From: an uncultured Pseudomonadales bacterium | Lineage (GTDB): Bacteria; Pseudomonadota; Gammaproteobacteria; Pseudomonadales; Azotimanducaceae | Assembly: GCA_905182155.1 (NCBI GenBank) | Contig: CAJJAX010000030.1 | Location: 1-64,000, forward strand | Direction: 5' to 3' | DNA length: 64,000 nt | Shown here: in pieces, positions 60,382 to 64,000 of the stretch | How positions within the stretch are numbered: the stretch's first letter is position 1 | Layout: each line of letters starts with the position of its first letter | The notes under the pieces: generated by a model | The model's database searches: none | What the model saw: only the letters and a program-made list of their open reading frames with translations | What the model was told of the DNA's origin: nothing | Translations under genes and position numbers: made by a program

Positions 60382-61542
60382 GTGAACATAACTGAGTCTA
60401 GAACCATGATGCAAGGTGCATCCTCGGAAAATCTTCCCTATAGCGACCCTGAAGTCTCAGCGGTCCTGAAGGGTTTGATAACGGATAAAACGCTTCAGGA
60501 CTTGGTTGGTGCGTGGACCCATCCAACCCTGATGGCGTTGTTGCCCCCTGTGGTTAGAGCGCTTGTGCGTCGGAGCCTACGCAAGCGGCTGGCAATGGTG
60601 CACTCAATCGCTGGTTTTCAAGCAGTGGTTCGGGACTACGTTGAGCAATTGGTGGCCTCGACCCTTGATGAGCTGACGATTTCCGGCTTGGATGACCTAG
60701 ACCCGAGCCAAGGTTATTTGTTTCTCAGTAATCATCGCGATATTGCGTGTGATTCGATGTTTTTAAATCTACTGCGGCATCGGGCGCAGTTGAAAACAGT
60801 TTTTATCGCCGTGGGTGATAATCTCATTCAGCAGCGCTTTGCGACCGACTTGATGCGGTTGAATAAAAGTTTTTTTATCAATCGCACGGGTGAAAACCCT
60901 CGGTCGGTGTACAAGGACCTCGTGATGAGTTCGACGTTTATTCAGTCGCGAATCGATCAAGGCGACTCGATCTGGTTGGCTCAGAGTGAGGGGCGCGCGA
61001 AGAATGCCATCGATGAAACGGATGCGTCGGTGCTCAAGATGTTGCAACTGAGCGATCGGAAAATGCCCCTCGCCGATAAAATCCGAGCGCTCAATATTGT
61101 CCCGATGTGCCTATCGTATGAATTCGACCCACTCGATGTTGAAAAGGCTCGGGAACTCAGGGCGATCGAGGAGACCGGGTCCTACCAAAAAGCGCCGGGT
61201 GAAGATCTCAAGAATATGGCCATAGGCATGAGTGGATATAAAGGGCGGGTTCAATTGAGCCTGGGGCAGCCGCTGCTTGACGAATTTGAAGATCTTGCCG
61301 CTGTTGCGGCTGAGGTAGATCGCCAAATTCTTGCCGGAACCCAGTTGTTCCCGATCAACCATTGGGCCGTATCGGTCCTGCATCCTGGTTTCTCGCATCC
61401 ATTGCATGAAAACGTTGCAGACTTGGAGCAGATCGCCTATTTCAAGCAAAGGCTCAGCCGGTGTGAGGCCGAGGCTCAGCCGTTTTGGTTATCGATCTAT
61501 GCGAATCCCGCCCTGCGCGTCTTCAATACGAATAGCCCATAA
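60382..61542 (+). CDS. 1-acyl-glycerol-3-phosphate acyltransferase-like protein
   Basis: 386-residue protein of the PlsC-like superfamily. The catalytic H-x4-D is in LFLSNHRDIACDSMFLNLLR; block III-like SIWLAQSEGRAKN follows. Flanking regions are longer than in PlsC. It may acylate a phospholipid or ornithine-type lipid. Start GTG 60382 (MNITESRTMMQG); an ATG nine codons on is also possible. The 3' end overlaps convergent srkA by 20 nt. Confidence 0.82.
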   Translation: MNITESRTMMQGASSENLPYSDPEVSAVLKGLITDKTLQDLVGAWTHPTLMALLPPVVRALVRRSLRKRLAMVHSIAGFQAVVRDYVEQLVASTLDELTISGLDDLDPSQGYLFLSNHRDIACDSMFLNLLRHRAQLKTVFIAVGDNLIQQRFATDLMRLNKSFFINRTGENPRSVYKDLVMSSTFIQSRIDQGDSIWLAQSEGRAKNAIDETDASVLKMLQLSDRKMPLADKIRALNIVPMCLSYEFDPLDVEKARELRAIEETGSYQKAPGEDLKNMAIGMSGYKGRVQLSLGQPLLDEFEDLAAVAAEVDRQILAGTQLFPINHWAVSVLHPGFSHPLHENVADLEQIAYFKQRLSRCEAEAQPFWLSIYANPALRVFNTNSP

Positions 61543-62506
61543 GGTTTAACGGTTCCTCAACCAATGCGCCGCATTGTTCCCGCAGTTCTAGGATGTGGTT
61601 AGACCAATAGCGCTCCGTATCAAAAAATGGGAAGGCGCGTTGAAAGGCCGGTTCCGCCCAGCGACGGGCAATCCAGGCAGATTGATGCATGAGCCGAAGG
61701 GTTCTGAGGGATTCAATGAGTCGTAACTCCCTAAAATCAAAGTCTCTGAAATCCTGATAACCCTTCAAGATGGCTTTGAGCTGACCCAGCTGGGTTTGTC
61801 GGTCGCCGGATAGCAGCATCCACAGATCTTGAATTGCGGGTCCGCCTCGGGCGTCGTCGAAGTCAACGAAGTGTGGTGTGTCCTCTCGCCAAAGGACGTT
61901 TCCCATATGACAATCACCGTGTAGTCTGAGTCGCTTATAAGCCCCTTCTGTAAACTGGTGAACCACTAACCTGAGCACCTCTGCGCTGACCGACTCATAG
62001 GCGGGCCTTAATCCTTCCGGTAGAAATTGCAGTTCAAGCAGGGTGGCTCGCGCGTCATGACCAAACTCCTGGGTTGAGAGATCCGGCCGGAACTGAAAAT
62101 TTTCTGAGGCGCCGACATTGTGAATCATCGCGATGTGGCGGCCGAGGGATTCTAAACAATCCAGATTATCGACCGCAGGCGCACGACCACCGCGCTTTTT
62201 AAATAAGGCGAACCGGTATTCCTTGAACTCAAACAGCGATTGGCCATCTCGGTAAATGGGTGGGACCACCGATAAATCGTTATCCGCAAGCGCTGTTGCG
62301 AATTGATGTTCTTCGATGATCATATCGGTTGACCATCGGTTTGACCGGTAGAACTTCGCTATAACCGGCTCAGCAGATTCAATGCCAATCTGAAACACTC
62401 GATTTTCGTAACTGTTGAGCTCAAGAATTCGGGCATCCGTTTGATACCCGAGATCGTCAATCGCATCGAGAATTAAATCTGGCGACAGTCGTTTAAAATC
62501 ATCCAT
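61523..62506 (-). CDS. srkA: Stress response kinase A (YihE family)
   Basis: Ser/Thr kinase of the choline-kinase-like fold, protecting against stress-induced death in E. coli. 327 residues. SYENRVFQIGIESAEPVIAK (nucleotide Lys), catalytic LRLHGDCHMGNVLWRED, metal-binding PHFVDFDDARGGPAIQDLWM. Starts within the modC end (8-nt overlap), so it belongs to the mod operon here. Confidence 0.93.
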   Translation of the reverse strand: MDDFKRLSPDLILDAIDDLGYQTDARILELNSYENRVFQIGIESAEPVIAKFYRSNRWSTDMIIEEHQFATALADNDLSVVPPIYRDGQSLFEFKEYRFALFKKRGGRAPAVDNLDCLESLGRHIAMIHNVGASENFQFRPDLSTQEFGHDARATLLELQFLPEGLRPAYESVSAEVLRLVVHQFTEGAYKRLRLHGDCHMGNVLWREDTPHFVDFDDARGGPAIQDLWMLLSGDRQTQLGQLKAILKGYQDFRDFDFRELRLIESLRTLRLMHQSAWIARRWAEPAFQRAFPFFDTERYWSNHILELREQCGALVEEPLNLMGYSY

Positions 62507-63593
62507 CCTGGGGTCCTGGGCTGTTCAGCGCCGTGGCTTTGATTTGAGCAAAGATGGGCTGACCCACTTTGAGTTCGAGTAAGCGTTTTGATCTGCCAGT
62601 AATCCGTGCGTTGAAAAACTGACCCTCGCAGGCCAGCAAGATCAAAGCGACCCCTTCATGATCTTTGATGTGAGCGACCCGACAAGCCAAGGTGTTGAGA
62701 ATGCTCGACCGGGCAACCGGTTCTGCGACCAGGCTGACATCGAGCATCCTGATCAAAAGTCGAACGTCGGCACCCGGTTTAGCGGTGATCATGGGCACTA
62801 AAATGGATTGATCGCCCAGTGTTAATTCGGTCAGGCGTTCCTGCGGTAGATGTCCTAACACTTTCGTCATAAGGATGGCGCTGGCCAAACGTTGTTCTTG
62901 GGTGATGAAGTCAATGTCCGTGGTTAACGCCGCTAAGGGCTCGGACCGGATGATTTGACCGTGTTCGATCATCTGGACATGATCCGCTAATTGAATCACC
63001 TCATCCCATTGATGACTGACGTAGACCATGGGGAGCTGCAGTTCGGATTTGATTTGATTCAAGGCAATCAGAATTTCGGTGCGAGCCGCCCAATCTAGCG
63101 CGGCGAGGGGTTCATCCATGAGCAGCAGTCGGGGTGCATTGATCAATGCTCGTGCTAGCGCCGCTCGTTGCGCCTCGCCACCAGACAGCGCTTGAGGGTA
63201 ACGCGTCAAGAGCGACCCTAGGCCGAAAATTGTAACGACATCATCGAAGCTCAGTTTTGGACCATCGTGTTGACGCTTTTGCGCATAGGTTAAATTCTCT
63301 GCAACCGTTATGTGCGGGAAGAGTTGTTGGTGTTGGAAGACGAGGCCGACCCCGCGTTTATCTGGCGCCAAGTGGAACTGCTCAGACTCCCAAACACCGT
63401 GTTTGGAATTGATCACGCTGCCCAGGGTGTGACGCTTTGGAATGAGGCCAGCCAATACCTTCAAGAGCGTGGTTTTGCCAGCGCCGGACGGACCGAAAAG
63501 CGCGGTAACGCCGCGCTCCTCGAGCTCGAAGGCGGTGTCGAGCAACGGTTTCGATCCTTGTTTTACGGCTAAAACCGCCGTTAGAAAGCTCAT
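62499..63593 (-). CDS. modC: Molybdate ABC transporter ATP-binding protein
   Basis: ATPase of the molybdate importer. 364 residues from the ATG at 63593, which overlaps the modB stop (ATGA). Walker A FGPSGAGKTTLLKVLAGL, signature LSGGEAQRAALARAL, Walker B RLLLMDEPLAALDW, H-loop YVSHQWDEVIQLADHV, then the C-terminal MOP/TOBE oxyanion domain (LACRVAHIKDHEGVALILLA). Confidence 0.95.
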   Translation of the reverse strand: MSFLTAVLAVKQGSKPLLDTAFELEERGVTALFGPSGAGKTTLLKVLAGLIPKRHTLGSVINSKHGVWESEQFHLAPDKRGVGLVFQHQQLFPHITVAENLTYAQKRQHDGPKLSFDDVVTIFGLGSLLTRYPQALSGGEAQRAALARALINAPRLLLMDEPLAALDWAARTEILIALNQIKSELQLPMVYVSHQWDEVIQLADHVQMIEHGQIIRSEPLAALTTDIDFITQEQRLASAILMTKVLGHLPQERLTELTLGDQSILVPMITAKPGADVRLLIRMLDVSLVAEPVARSSILNTLACRVAHIKDHEGVALILLACEGQFFNARITGRSKRLLELKVGQPIFAQIKATALNSPGPQDG

Positions 63594-64000
63594 CTGCGCG
63601 CTTCCGGGTTCAGGCCAGCGCGGTCTTTGGCGATCCATTGAATGAGGATCATGGCAACCAAAGAAAACCCCACGAGGCCTGCAGCCAGAAGGTGAGCTTT
63701 GTCATAATTCAGCGTTTCGACATAATCGAACAAGGCGATGGACAGCACCCTAGTTTCGCCGGGTATGTTCCCGCCGATCATCAAAACGATGCCGAATTCT
63801 CCTAACGTATGCGTGAAGGTTAAGGTCCCTGCAATCAAGAGTCCGTTTTTAGATAACGGCAAAATAAGGGTTAAGAATCGATCGAACCAGCCAGCACCTA
63901 ATGTGCTGGCGGCATCGAGCAGGGCGGCAGGAATTTCTTTGAAGGCCACGATCATAGGTTGAATGTAGAAGGGCAGTGAATACACCAGCGAACCCAGCAA
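63590..64000 (-). CDS. modB: Molybdate ABC transporter permease, partial at the right window edge
   Basis: Membrane channel of the molybdate importer. The C-terminal 136 residues are in the window: SLPFYIQPMIVAFKEIPAAL, the EAA loop LLDAASTLGAGWFDRFLTLI that docks on ModC, and HTLGEFGIVLMIGGNIPGET, the ModB/CysTW-type signature. The 5' end and presumably modA lie beyond 64000. Confidence 0.93.
   Translation of the reverse strand: MLGSLVYSLPFYIQPMIVAFKEIPAALLDAASTLGAGWFDRFLTLILPLSKNGLLIAGTLTFTHTLGEFGIVLMIGGNIPGETRVLSIALFDYVETLNYDKAHLLAAGLVGFSLVAMILIQWIAKDRAGLNPEARR

Overview
The window is chromosomal DNA of a gammaproteobacterium. Housekeeping blocks keep the order known from Pseudomonas and relatives: hisB-hisA / ctpA-envC-gpmI / rhodanese-grxC-secB / trmL-ntrC-ntrB / glutamine synthetase / typA / pip-dtd / tatCBA-hisE-hisI-ubiB-ubiE / DUF971-hslU-hslV-SPOR-priA / rpmE / mrcA / pilMNOPQ-aroK-aroB / gltD-gltB. 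No phage, IS element, integron or CRISPR array was seen. One tRNA (Gly, CCC) is present and no rRNA.

Layout. 1-9.4 kb is an accessory catabolic stretch: on the minus strand a GH2 glycosidase, a class C serine hydrolase, two translationally coupled acyl-CoA dehydrogenases and a sensor kinase cut by the window edge; divergently a pterin dehydratase and a PhyH dioxygenase; then a cytochrome P450. 9.8-13.7 kb holds a peroxiredoxin, an EamA transporter, tRNA-Gly, a hypothetical gene and hisBA. 13.7-24.6 kb holds peptidase, envelope, glycolysis and redox genes and a nitrogen block (ntrC, ntrB, a small secreted protein, a long minisatellite, glutamine synthetase). 25-38 kb holds typA, pip, dtd, the ubi-his-tat operon, hslVU, priA and rpmE. 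38.6-54 kb holds PBP1A divergent from the type IV pilus/shikimate operon, then gltBD. 54.9-64 kb holds mdh, aroA, syd, hemJ, an SDR, a TauE-like exporter, a GNAT enzyme, an acyltransferase, srkA and modCB (cut by the right edge).

How the genes connect. Nitrogen assimilation is the strongest theme. NtrB/NtrC lie next to a eukaryotic-type GSII glutamine synthetase. Its upstream region carries a sigma-54 -24/-12 element and two NtrC-like sites about 106 and 137 bp upstream of the expected start, as in the classical GSI glnA promoter. A perfect NtrC dyad precedes ntrB, and gltBD supplies the GOGAT half of the cycle. Between glnII and the ntr genes is a 0.5-kb array of about 25 copies of an 11-bp core with 5-9-bp linkers, the most unusual non-coding feature here. 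Several other intergenic gaps carry their own unrelated short tandem repeats.

Caution on quality. About twenty genes, including normally essential ones (gpmI, rpmE, tatC, hslU, gltB, pilQ), are broken by single-base frame changes. Where I resolved the exact site, most were one base too many or too few in a short homopolymer. I read these mainly as sequencing or assembly indels, list such genes as whole CDSs across the breaks, and describe the break in each entry.
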